Of a stretch of DNA of 64,000 nucleotides, positions 8,268 through 15,536 are shown in pieces (positions within the stretch are counted from its first letter, which is position 1; each line of letters opens with the position of its first letter). Both the position numbers and the translations under genes were made by a program. This DNA comes from Vulcanimicrobiota bacterium (lineage in GTDB: Bacteria > Vulcanimicrobiota > Vulcanimicrobiia > Vulcanimicrobiales > Vulcanimicrobiaceae), in NCBI GenBank assembly GCA_027306785.1, contig DAHUZB010000009.1, positions 124,001 to 188,000 of the forward strand, written 5' to 3'. The notes below the pieces were generated by a model that was not told where the DNA came from, did no database searches, and saw only the letters and a list, made by a program, of their open reading frames with translations.

Positions 8268-9097
8268 GCGGGCAGATTCGCGGCGCCGCCCAAGCGGAAC
8301 GCGACCAGAAAGGCGTGGAATGCGCTGACGTAGTCGCCCGCCGCGAAGCGTACCGTGCGCCCGCCGATGCGTTCGAAACGCGGTAGCAGCTCGATGAAAT
8401 CCGCCTGCTCCACCTTCACCGTCTCGATCGTGAGTTCGATCGGCGGCTCGAAGGTAAATGGCTTCGCGTGCGGGATGCGCGAGATCGCTTCGCGTGCGCC
8501 CTCCGCGATCGCGCGGCAGGCGGCGTCCGGCGTGAGCGAATCGGCCGCAAAGTAGCCGATCGCCTCTTTTACCGGCACGCCGACCACCCAGGGTAGGGCA
8601 CGCTGCGTGCTCTCGACGGTCGTGCGGTCGCCCGTGATCAGTACGACGGGCGTGCCGTAGAGGCCGAGCATCGCCGCATTGAGCAGCGCCTCGCTGCACG
8701 GCGTGCCGTTCACGCGCACCTCGTAGATCGAGGCGTCGCTGTAGGTATGCGCGAGTACCGCGCCGCTCTGCCCGATCGCGCCGTGATAGCCCGTGAAGAA
8801 GGCCGCATCGAAGCGCTGTTCCGCTCCTTGCGTCATCGAGAGCGGTTTGCGCGCGCCGGAGATCACGCGCACATCGTCGGGGAGTTCGTCCCACAGCAGA
8901 TTGCGCATGTCCCAGTGTGAGTCGTTCACCAGGACCTCGCACGGCGATGCAGCGCGTGCTCCGTCGATCGCGGCGCGCACTTCGCGCGACATGTAGCGTC
9001 GATAGATCGGATACTCGTGCGGATTCGCCGGATCGACCTGGGCCCACGAGCAGACGCCCGCGGTGCCCTCCATATCGGCGCTAACGTAGAGCTTCAC
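8264..9097 (-). CDS. M55-family D-aminopeptidase (DppA-like), copy 2
   Basis: A 277-residue paralogue of the adjacent M55 protein with the same metal motifs: SADMEGTAG at the N-terminus, NDSHWDMRN and GYHGAIGQSG. The two copies align along their full length but differ at many positions, so the duplication is old. Differences around the active site (SHWDMRN against SHGPMRN) may mean different peptide preferences or a hetero-oligomer. The first 17 bp overlap the end of the TPR gene. No oligopeptide transporter genes, which accompany dppA in Bacillus, are nearby. Confidence 0.9.
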   Translation of the reverse strand: MKLYVSADMEGTAGVCSWAQVDPANPHEYPIYRRYMSREVRAAIDGARAASPCEVLVNDSHWDMRNLLWDELPDDVRVISGARKPLSMTQGAEQRFDAAFFTGYHGAIGQSGAVLAHTYSDASIYEVRVNGTPCSEALLNAAMLGLYGTPVVLITGDRTTVESTQRALPWVVGVPVKEAIGYFAADSLTPDAACRAIAEGAREAISRIPHAKPFTFEPPIELTIETVKVEQADFIELLPRFERIGGRTVRFAAGDYVSAFHAFLVAFRLGGAANLPA

Positions 9098-9497
9098 GCG
9101 CCTGTTCGAGTCCGGTCTTCGCGGCGATGTTGTGCGGATTTACGCGCAGCGCGCGTTCGTAGAGCGGAATCGCCTGGTCGTAGCGATCGGCGGCGAGGTA
9201 CATATCGGCGAGCTGCGTGATCGCGACATCGTCGTTCGGATGCGCGGCGATGCGCGCCCGTAGCGTCTTGAGCTGGACCATCACGGCCGCCGGGGGACCG
9301 CCGCCTTGCACGCTCGTAGTCGCCGCCGCCTGCGCCTGCGCCTGCGCGGAGCTTGCGCTCTTGCCGAAGACCGACCCGGTGACGCCGAAGCCGATTGCGA
9401 GCAGATAGAACATCACGCCGAGGAAGCCGAGCGCGAGGACCGCCAGAAGCGGGAGATAGATGCGCGGCGGTAGACCGCGCCGCTGCGGAGGCTGCAT
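9081..9497 (-). CDS. Single-pass membrane protein with TPR repeats
   Basis: A 138-residue protein. After a short basic N-terminus (QPPQRRGLPPR) there is one membrane helix at about 14-40, an Ala/Gln-rich linker and two TPR-like helix pairs (ITQLADMYLAADRYDQAIPLYERALRVNPHN). The fold suggests a scaffold facing the periplasm or the cytosol; no catalytic motif is visible. The start may be ATG 9497 or GTG 9503; both overlap the divergent SprT start at 9496. It leads the M55 pair and may tether or organise those peptidases, which is inference from position only. Confidence 0.75.
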   Translation of the reverse strand: MQPPQRRGLPPRIYLPLLAVLALGFLGVMFYLLAIGFGVTGSVFGKSASSAQAQAQAAATTSVQGGGPPAAVMVQLKTLRARIAAHPNDDVAITQLADMYLAADRYDQAIPLYERALRVNPHNIAAKTGLEQAREALR

Positions 9498-10092
9498 GGA
9501 CACGAAGAGTCGTTTGGACGAACGACGAAGCGATTCATCCGTGATCCCCTCGGAAGCCGACCTGCAGCTCCTCTTCGCGCGACTGAACTATCGGTTTTTC
9601 AACGGCGAGTGCCCGGACTGCCGCATCGCCTATAACGCGCGCTTTTCCAATGCCGCCGGGCGCATCACCTACACGGGGCATCCGCTGCTCATCGAGCTCT
9701 CGCCCAAGCACTTCCAAAAGTATCCGCAGGCGCTCGAAGAGACGCTCTTGCACGAGATGATCCACGCGTGGTGTTTCGCTAAGTATCGCGATACCGGGCA
9801 CGGCGCGCGCTTCAAGCGCAAGATGCGCGAGTGCGGGCTGACCTCGATCTATCACGACCTCGGCAACGTGCGGCCGTTCAACGAATCGAGCAAACGCTAC
9901 ATCCTGCGCTGCGAGCAGTGCGCCTTCGAAGTGCTGCGCCGCAAGAAGCCCGGCAAACCGGCGAGCTGTCCCCGCTGCGACAAACGCCGCTTCAATCCGA
10001 ACTTCCCGCTCACGATCTACGAAATCACCGGCCTCGAGCCCGTCGGCACCACGGTCGATGGCCTGCGCGCCGCGCACCGCGGCGAGCGCTAG
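9496..10092 (+). CDS. SprT-like zinc metalloprotease-fold protein with C-terminal zinc ribbon
   Basis: A 198-residue SprT/Spartan-type protein. The metalloprotease motif HEMIH (in LLHEMIHAWCF) is followed by a distal His in DTGHGARFKRKM. A zinc ribbon with CEQC and CPRC pairs sits at the C-terminus (about 135-165), the usual SprT-like arrangement. Eukaryotic relatives remove DNA-protein crosslinks; the bacterial role is less certain. ATG 9496 lies in a CATG shared with the opposite-strand TPR start. GTG 9541, directly before the conserved IPSEADLQLLFARLNYRFF, is a plausible alternative start that would remove this overlap. Confidence 0.85.
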   Translation: MDTKSRLDERRSDSSVIPSEADLQLLFARLNYRFFNGECPDCRIAYNARFSNAAGRITYTGHPLLIELSPKHFQKYPQALEETLLHEMIHAWCFAKYRDTGHGARFKRKMRECGLTSIYHDLGNVRPFNESSKRYILRCEQCAFEVLRRKKPGKPASCPRCDKRRFNPNFPLTIYEITGLEPVGTTVDGLRAAHRGER

Positions 10093-10124
10093 CTCGTTTA
10101 GGTCCTTCCAGCAGACCGTTGTTG

Positions 10125-10138
10125 TACACCATGGTGTA
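10125..10138. promoter_or_regulatory. Palindromic operator overlapping the toxin-antitoxin promoter
   Basis: A perfect 14-bp palindrome, TACACCATGGTGTA, lies 11 bp before the antitoxin ATG. A -10-like TATACT (10137-10142) overlaps its right end; no good -35 at normal spacing is seen. Ribbon-helix-helix antitoxins bind such short palindromes and repress their own promoter, so this is probably the autoregulatory site. The expected transcript start is almost at the ATG, so the message may be nearly leaderless. Confidence 0.65.
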
Positions 10139-10149
10139 TACTCGAGGGT

Positions 10150-10434
10150 ATGCGGCGTACTCAGATATATCTCGATGAGGACCAGAAGACAGCGCTCAAG
10201 GCGTTGGCGCTCCACCTTGACTCGACCGTTTCAGACCTGGTTCGCGAAGCGGTCTCGCGTATGTTGCGCGACGACGTTCGCACGGACGCGCTAGCTGACC
10301 GATTTGAACGCCTTCAGGAGCGGATACGCGAAAGCGTGATCATCGCTCGGGGGGGCGAGCCGTCGGATGGCGAGATCGACGCGGTGGCCGCATCTGCGCG
10401 TAGCTCGGTCGCGAAGAAGCGTGGCCGCGCTTAG
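10150..10434 (+). CDS. Ribbon-helix-helix antitoxin
   Basis: A 94-residue protein beginning MRRTQIYLDEDQKTALKALA, a classic RHH (CopG/Arc-like) DNA-binding strand and helix, with the second helix in TVSDLVREAVSRML. The basic C-terminal tail ([10 protein letters not shown]) probably binds and neutralises the PIN toxin. The PIN gene starts inside its last codons (GTG 10421, stop 10432-10434), a standard coupled antitoxin-first arrangement. It presumably represses its own promoter through the palindrome just upstream. Confidence 0.85.
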   Translation: MRRTQIYLDEDQKTALKALALHLDSTVSDLVREAVSRMLRDDVRTDALADRFERLQERIRESVIIARGGEPSDGEIDAVAASARSSVAKKRGRA

Positions 10435-11047
10435 ACTCGTCGTCGACACTCAAGTTCTTGCGTCCGGCCTCGTCGGGCGACCGAGTAGTCCTGCGCGCGA
10501 AATCATTCGACTATACCACGCGGGCGTCGTTCGGCTGATTCTCACGGGAACGCTCGTTTCAGAGGTAGAGTTGACACTTCGTGCTCTCGGTGTCGGCGAT
10601 GACTTGATTGGAGAGCTGTTGTCAATATTGTGCGGCGACCCTGAAGCGTTCGTCGCGCTGCAGCATCAAGTGCTCGGATGCCGCGATCCGCACGACGATC
10701 ACATCATCGAGGCCGCGTTTGTCGGGAACGCGCATGCTATTGTCACTCGCGACCGGGATATTCTCGAGTTGCCGACGATGCTTGAGGGCGAATTTCGCCG
10801 TCGGCGTATTCGGGTGTTCAGCGACCGCGAGTTCGTCGAGTGGCTGCGCCGCACCGTATTTTCGCCTCTTTGTTCTCCCTTATCGATAACGCTGGACGAC
10901 CTCGGTGAACCGCCCGCAGGGGATTGCCTGGTCTGCGGGCACGGCTTTCATTGGGACCTCCCGTCCTTCGATATCCAGGCAGATGAAAAGGGTGAACCTC
11001 GTGAGTGCGAATGCTTCGCCGAGGCCGTGACGGGTCTAGCGACCTAA
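10421..11047 (+). CDS. PIN-domain toxin with C-terminal cysteine-containing extension
   Basis: A 208-residue protein from GTG 10421, coupled to the antitoxin. The first 145 residues are a PIN ribonuclease domain: the first acidic residue is in [13 protein letters not shown], a conserved Glu in SEVELTLR, and the acidic cluster in [13 protein letters not shown] and VTRDRDIL. A tail of about 60 residues follows, not found in ordinary PIN toxins, with a possible metal site ([11 protein letters not shown] and ECECF). The tail might be a zinc knuckle, an inhibitor-binding element or read-through from a neighbouring ORF; no stop or frameshift separates it from the PIN domain. Confidence 0.8.
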   Translation: MAALRLVVDTQVLASGLVGRPSSPAREIIRLYHAGVVRLILTGTLVSEVELTLRALGVGDDLIGELLSILCGDPEAFVALQHQVLGCRDPHDDHIIEAAFVGNAHAIVTRDRDILELPTMLEGEFRRRRIRVFSDREFVEWLRRTVFSPLCSPLSITLDDLGEPPAGDCLVCGHGFHWDLPSFDIQADEKGEPRECECFAEAVTGLAT

Positions 11048-11090
11048 GTCCAGGCCCCCGGCCGCTCCCTCCGGGCAAGATAAGGGGGCT

Positions 11091-12527
11091 ATGACCACTG
11101 CAAACGGCACCACTACGAACGGCGCGGTCAAGACGCGCGTCGAGACCGACTCGATGGGCAAGATCGAGGTTCCCGCGGATAAGTACTACGGCGCGCAGTC
11201 GGCGCGTTCGCTGATCCACTTCGACATCGGTGAAGGCACGTGGCCGAAGGACCGTATGCCCAAGCAAGCCATCGTCGCGATGGCGCAGCTCAAGAAGGCG
11301 GCGGCGCTCGTCAATCACGATCTCGGCAAGCTCGACGAAGAGAAGATGAAGCTCATCGTGCAGGCCGCCGACGAAGTGATCGCGGGCAAGCTCGACGAGC
11401 ACTTCCCGCTGCGCATTTGGCAGACGGGCTCGGGCACGCAGACGAACATGAACGTGAACGAGGTGATCTCGAACCGCGCGATCGAGATCGCGGGCGGCGA
11501 GATGGGCTCGAAGAAGCCGGTGCACCCGAACGATCACGTGAACATGTCGCAGTCCTCGAACGACACCTTCCCGACCGCGATGCACATGGCGGCGGCCGAA
11601 GCGATCGTCGACATGCTTCCCGCCGTGAAGCAGCTGCGCGATGCGCTCGACGTGAAGTCCAAGCAGTGGAAAGACCTCGTGAAGGTCGGCCGCACGCATC
11701 TTCAGGACGCGACGCCGATCACGCTCGGTCAGGAGTTCTCGGGCTACGTGACGCAGCTCGATCGCGCGATGGTCGCGATCAACGAATCGCTCGCGCACAT
11801 CTACGATCTCGCGATCGGCGGCACCGCGGTCGGCACCGGCCTCAACGCGCACCCCGAGTTCGCGGAGCGCATGGCGAAGAAGCTGGCCGAACTCACCGGT
11901 CTCCCCTTCCGCTCGCATCCGAACAAGTTCACCGCGCTCGCCTCGCACGACGACTTCGTCTTCGCCTCGGGCGCGCTCAAGACGCTCGCCGCGGCGCTCA
12001 TGAAGATCGCGAACGACATTCGCTGGCTCGCCTCGGGTCCGCGCGCCGGTATCGGCGAATTGATTCTGCCGGAGAACGAGCCGGGCAGCTCGATCATGCC
12101 GGGTAAGGTGAACCCGACGCAGTCCGAGCAGATGACGATGATCGTCGCTCAGGTCTTCGGCAACGATACCGCGATCAGCTTCGGCGCTTCGCAGGGCAAC
12201 TTCGAACTCAACGTCTTCAACCCGGTGATTCTCTCGAATTTCCTGCACAGCTGCCACCTGCTCAAGGACTCGTGCACGATGTTCCGCGAGCACGCGGTGG
12301 AAGGACTCGCCGCGAACGAGCCGGTGATCGCGAAGTATCTTGCGGAATCGCTCATGACGGTCACGGCGCTCTCGCCGAAGATCGGCTACGACAAGGCCGC
12401 CGAGATCGCGAAGAAGGCCCACCACGAAGGCACGACGCTCAAAGAAGCCGCGCTCGCGCTCGGCTACGTCACCTCGGATGAGTTCGACAAGATCGTCGTT
12501 CCCAAGGAGATGACCTATCCCAAGTAA
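11091..12527 (+). CDS. fumC: Class II fumarate hydratase
   Basis: A 478-residue class II fumarase that interconverts fumarate and malate in the TCA cycle as a homotetramer. The fumarase/aspartase signature [16 protein letters not shown] is intact, as are [36 protein letters not shown] and [19 protein letters not shown], which line the active site. The N-terminal 13 residues are a Thr/Asn-rich extension. ATG 11091 is preceded by an AAGGGGG ribosome site. No other TCA gene is adjacent, and a strong hairpin terminator follows, so it looks monocistronic. Confidence 0.97.
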   Translation: MTTANGTTTNGAVKTRVETDSMGKIEVPADKYYGAQSARSLIHFDIGEGTWPKDRMPKQAIVAMAQLKKAAALVNHDLGKLDEEKMKLIVQAADEVIAGKLDEHFPLRIWQTGSGTQTNMNVNEVISNRAIEIAGGEMGSKKPVHPNDHVNMSQSSNDTFPTAMHMAAAEAIVDMLPAVKQLRDALDVKSKQWKDLVKVGRTHLQDATPITLGQEFSGYVTQLDRAMVAINESLAHIYDLAIGGTAVGTGLNAHPEFAERMAKKLAELTGLPFRSHPNKFTALASHDDFVFASGALKTLAAALMKIANDIRWLASGPRAGIGELILPENEPGSSIMPGKVNPTQSEQMTMIVAQVFGNDTAISFGASQGNFELNVFNPVILSNFLHSCHLLKDSCTMFREHAVEGLAANEPVIAKYLAESLMTVTALSPKIGYDKAAEIAKKAHHEGTTLKEAALALGYVTSDEFDKIVVPKEMTYPK

Positions 12528-12558
12528 TCGTCGTTCGACGACGGTGCGATAGCAACGT

Positions 12559-12590
12559 AAACAGCCCGCACGAACTCGTGCGGGCTGTTT
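12559..12590. terminator. Intrinsic terminator after fumC
   Basis: Near-perfect inverted repeat with arms AAACAGCCCGCACG and CGTGCGGGCTGTTT around a 4-base AACT loop, ending in T residues on both strands. It lies 31 bp after the fumC stop and just beyond the 3' end of the convergent small gene at 12617, so it probably works in both directions. Confidence 0.85.
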
Positions 12591-12616
12591 GCATTGCGCG
12601 AGGCTCGCGGCTGAGG

Positions 12617-12994
12617 CTAATGCGGACGCTTCGAAAGCTCCGCCTTCGTGCACGGTGCGATCAGCAAGCCGGACGGAAGCGGATTGCGCAGCGGTTTGAT
12701 CTGCAGCGGGGATAGCTCCAACGCGTGCAGCATGTCGGCGGGCATGTCGTACGTCGTCTGCATCAGCCGCACGCCGTCTTTCATCGTGTAGACGTATCCG
12801 ACGATTCGGTGCGACATCGTCAATTTCGCGATCGAGGTTACGTACGTTCCCGGTCGATTGTCGCGCTCCGGAAGAATATCGCCGTACACGTACGGCGACC
12901 TCGCGCAATGCAACCCGTTGGGGAACGGTGTCGCAGTCGCCGCCGTTGCAACGCTCGCGGCCATGACCGGTGCCGGACTAAACAAGCTGAGCAC
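12617..12994 (-). CDS. Small putative exported protein of unknown function
   Basis: A 125-residue protein with a short hydrophobic, alanine-rich N-terminus (MLSLFSPAPVMAASVATAAT) that could be a signal peptide lacking the usual basic start. The mature part has two Cys residues (HCARSP and APCTKAE), which could form a disulphide, and a beta-rich centre (TSIAKLTMSHRIVGYVYTMKDGV). I do not recognise a family. It converges on fumC across the terminator and may be co-transcribed with the 64-codon ORF 9 bp upstream. Confidence 0.5.
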   Translation of the reverse strand: MLSLFSPAPVMAASVATAATATPFPNGLHCARSPYVYGDILPERDNRPGTYVTSIAKLTMSHRIVGYVYTMKDGVRLMQTTYDMPADMLHALELSPLQIKPLRNPLPSGLLIAPCTKAELSKRPH

Positions 12995-13003
12995 CTCCGC
13001 GCG

Positions 13004-13198
13004 TTAATTGCGGCGAATCAGTGCCGCGCGGTACATCCAGTGAAGACCGTCGCTGACCCGTAGCGACGCGATGTCCTCGCACTCGCGGTCGTCCTCGAGC
13101 AGGTCGATCATCCAGTCATCGATCGCGCTCGTGTGCTCCGAGCGAGCCTCATCCATGTCAACCAATTCCCCCGCTTCGCGTGTTCCACTCAGTACCAT
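13004..13198 (-). CDS. Small acidic hypothetical protein
   Basis: A 64-codon frame encoding an acidic protein (AIDDWMIDLLEDDRECEDIAS) ending in a basic tail (YRAALIRRN). It has no recognisable domain. It sits 9 bp upstream of the putative exported protein on the same strand and fills a gap with no competing gene. Composition looks protein-like, but no homology is evident and it could be spurious. Confidence 0.35.
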   Translation of the reverse strand: MVLSGTREAGELVDMDEARSEHTSAIDDWMIDLLEDDRECEDIASLRVSDGLHWMYRAALIRRN

Positions 13199-13282
13199 CG
13201 GGAAAACGCGACGCGGCGTCTAGATGATTGGGGCGAAAGACCTAATCTCTTTACACGTCCGCAGTGACGGAGGTTATCAAAC

Positions 13283-14770
13283 GTGAGCATCGCCGAGCTC
13301 TACGACACGAGTGACGCCCTCGGCTTGGGCGAGGCCGTCCGCGCGGGCAGTTGTACGCCCGTGGAACTCCTCGAGGAGGCGATCGCACGGGCTGAACGCG
13401 TCAATCCCGCCCTCAACGCGCTCACCGCGCGTCTCTACGAACAAGCGCGGTCGCGCGCGTCGCGCGGCGCGTTCGGAGCGCCGTTCTCGGGCGTGCCCTT
13501 CCTCGCGAAAGATCTCGGCCCGGCGGTCGGCGGGGTGACGCACAGCATGGGCTCCCGCTACTTCGCGAGCTACGTGCCGCCGGTCGACGACCCGTTTTTC
13601 GCGCGTACGGCCGCCGCGGGCCTAAACGTCTTTGCAAAGACGAGCACGCCCGAGTTCGGGCTGCTCCCGTACACCGAGCCCGCGCTCTTCGGCCCCTGCC
13701 GCAATCCCTGGAATCTCGAGCGCACGCCCGGCGGCTCGAGCGGCGGCAGCGGCGCGCTCTGCGCCGCCGGGGTGGTTCCGCTCGCGCACGGCAACGACAT
13801 GGGCGGCTCGATCCGCATTCCCGCGAGCTGCAACGGGCTCTTCGGGCTCAAGCCGAGCCGCGGGCGCACGCCGACCGTCGGCGGGGTGGTCGGCGAGGCC
13901 AATGTGGACCTCGGCATCTCGCGCAGCGTGCGTGACTCGGCCGCGCTGCTCGACGCGACGCGCCTGGACGAAGGCGAGCCGTTTCTGGCCGCGATGCGGC
14001 GCGATCCCGGGCGCTTGCGCATCGCGGTGATGCGCGGTCCCGGACTCGGGCACGGCGTGAGAGCCGAAGCGCGCGCCGCGCTCGACGATGCGGTCGGTCT
14101 TTGCGCGGCGCTCGGGCACGAGGTGGCCGACGACGAGCCGGGCGGCATCGACTACGGCGCCATGTCGTACGCGCTGCTGCTCTTCTTCGCAAGCCAGATC
14201 GGCTGGCAACTCGGTGCGGGCAACCCCACCCCGCACAAGCCGATCGGGCACGACGATCTCGAACCCGCGACGCGCGCCATGCTCGCGATCGCGCGCGTGC
14301 TCGCGCTCGACGAGCTCACGACCGCGGTCGCGCGTCAGCACGAGCTCACCGCGCGGCTCACGCGTTTCATGGAGCGCTACGACGTCATCCTTACGCCCAC
14401 GCTCGCGGCGCCGCCGGTGCGTATCGGAGAGCTGGGTCTGAGCACGAGCGAGAAGCTGCAAATCGAGGTGCTGACGCGCCTGAGATCGCCGGCGCTGATT
14501 CGCAAGGCGGCGCGCGATATCTCGGGCCGCATGTTCGACTGGCTCCCCTACACGCCGATCTTCAACCTCACCGGGCAGCCGGCAATGTCGGTGCCGCTCT
14601 GGTGGTCGGCGGAGGGGCTGCCGGTCGGCGTGCAGTTCGCCGGGCGCCTCGGCGAAGAAGCGCGGCTGCTGCAACTCGCCGCGCAGCTTGAAACCGCGCG
14701 GCCGTGGCACGACCGCCGCCCGCCGCTTGCGAGCGACGCGGCCGCGCAGCGCGCTAGTGCCAGTGGATGA
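13283..14770 (+). CDS. Amidase-signature family amidohydrolase
   Basis: A 495-residue amidase-signature enzyme. The Ser-cisSer-Lys triad is visible: Lys in VPFLAKDLG, the Gly/Ser-rich GGSSGGSGALCA, and the nucleophile segment GNDMGGSIRIPASCNG. Such enzymes hydrolyse carboxamides (fatty amides, nitrile-derived amides, peptide amides). It is not an obvious GatA because gatB and gatC are absent. GTG 13283 has a strong GGAGG 10 bp upstream (13270-13274). The last 17 bp overlap the convergent TauE/SafE gene. Substrate is not predictable. Confidence 0.9.
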   Translation: MSIAELYDTSDALGLGEAVRAGSCTPVELLEEAIARAERVNPALNALTARLYEQARSRASRGAFGAPFSGVPFLAKDLGPAVGGVTHSMGSRYFASYVPPVDDPFFARTAAAGLNVFAKTSTPEFGLLPYTEPALFGPCRNPWNLERTPGGSSGGSGALCAAGVVPLAHGNDMGGSIRIPASCNGLFGLKPSRGRTPTVGGVVGEANVDLGISRSVRDSAALLDATRLDEGEPFLAAMRRDPGRLRIAVMRGPGLGHGVRAEARAALDDAVGLCAALGHEVADDEPGGIDYGAMSYALLLFFASQIGWQLGAGNPTPHKPIGHDDLEPATRAMLAIARVLALDELTTAVARQHELTARLTRFMERYDVILTPTLAAPPVRIGELGLSTSEKLQIEVLTRLRSPALIRKAARDISGRMFDWLPYTPIFNLTGQPAMSVPLWWSAEGLPVGVQFAGRLGEEARLLQLAAQLETARPWHDRRPPLASDAAAQRASASG

Positions 14771-15536
14771 TGTGGCGCAGCGCGAGCGAGAGCGCGGCGA
14801 GCACGAGCGCGCACGCGACGTACACGAGCAACTGACGCGATTTCAAGCGCAGCGAGAGACGCGCGCCGAGCGGGCCACCGAGCAAACCGCCCGCCACGAG
14901 CGGTAGCACGTCTTGCAGGCGGATATCGTGTTGGAAGGCATGGACGGTCAAGCCGACCGGTGAGGTGAGCACGATGCCGAAGTGCGAAGTTGCGCTGATC
15001 GCGTGGGCGGGAAGTTCGGAGAGATAGAGCAGGGTCGGCACGATGATCACGCCGCCGCCGATGCCGAACAGACTGCCCACGAGGCCCACCGCGAATCCGG
15101 CGACGACGGCGAGGCGATACGACATGCCCTTGAGCTCGTGCACGTCGCGGTCTTCGATCCGCGCACCGACCCGTTTCTCCGCGTTCACGATCATGTCGAC
15201 GGCGACGGCGACCAGAAAGACGCCGAAGATCCAGTCGAACGCTTGCGCGGAGATGTGGTGCACGAGGATCGCGCCGATGATGCTGCCCGGAAGACCGCCG
15301 AGCGCGATCAGCAAGCCGAGCTTGATGTGCACGCGCTTCTGCAGCAGATAGGTCGTGGCGCCGCTGCCGGAGTTGGCGACGACGAGTGCGAGCGCGGTAC
15401 CGGCGGCTTGCGCCGGAGCGAGCCCGAAAAACAGGCGCAGGATCGGGACGAGGATGAACCCGCCGCCGAGTCCCACCATCGAGCCGAAGACGCTCGAGAT
15501 GAACGCGGCGACGAAGAGTTCGAGAAGGGTCTGCAT
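14754..15536 (-). CDS. TauE/SafE-family membrane permease
   Basis: A 260-residue integral membrane protein with about eight hydrophobic helices. The N-terminal FGSMVGLGGGFILVPIL and the internal GSLFGIGGGVIIVPTLLYL form the duplicated glycine-rich motif of the TauE/SafE sulphite/sulphonate exporter family. Members export sulphite, sulphoacetate or related anions, and substrate is rarely certain. ATG 15536 shares one base with the stop of the cyclase gene (TGATG), so the two are translationally coupled, although no functional link to cAMP signalling is known. Confidence 0.88.
   Translation of the reverse strand: MQTLLELFVAAFISSVFGSMVGLGGGFILVPILRLFFGLAPAQAAGTALALVVANSGSGATTYLLQKRVHIKLGLLIALGGLPGSIIGAILVHHISAQAFDWIFGVFLVAVAVDMIVNAEKRVGARIEDRDVHELKGMSYRLAVVAGFAVGLVGSLFGIGGGVIIVPTLLYLSELPAHAISATSHFGIVLTSPVGLTVHAFQHDIRLQDVLPLVAGGLLGGPLGARLSLRLKSRQLLVYVACALVLAALSLALRHIIHWH

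Noticed and set aside
10818-12908. Very long minus-strand frame (about 700 codons) across fumC
   Set aside because: It is antisense to a fully conserved fumarase; GC-rich codon bias leaves the opposite frame open. No domain is recognisable.
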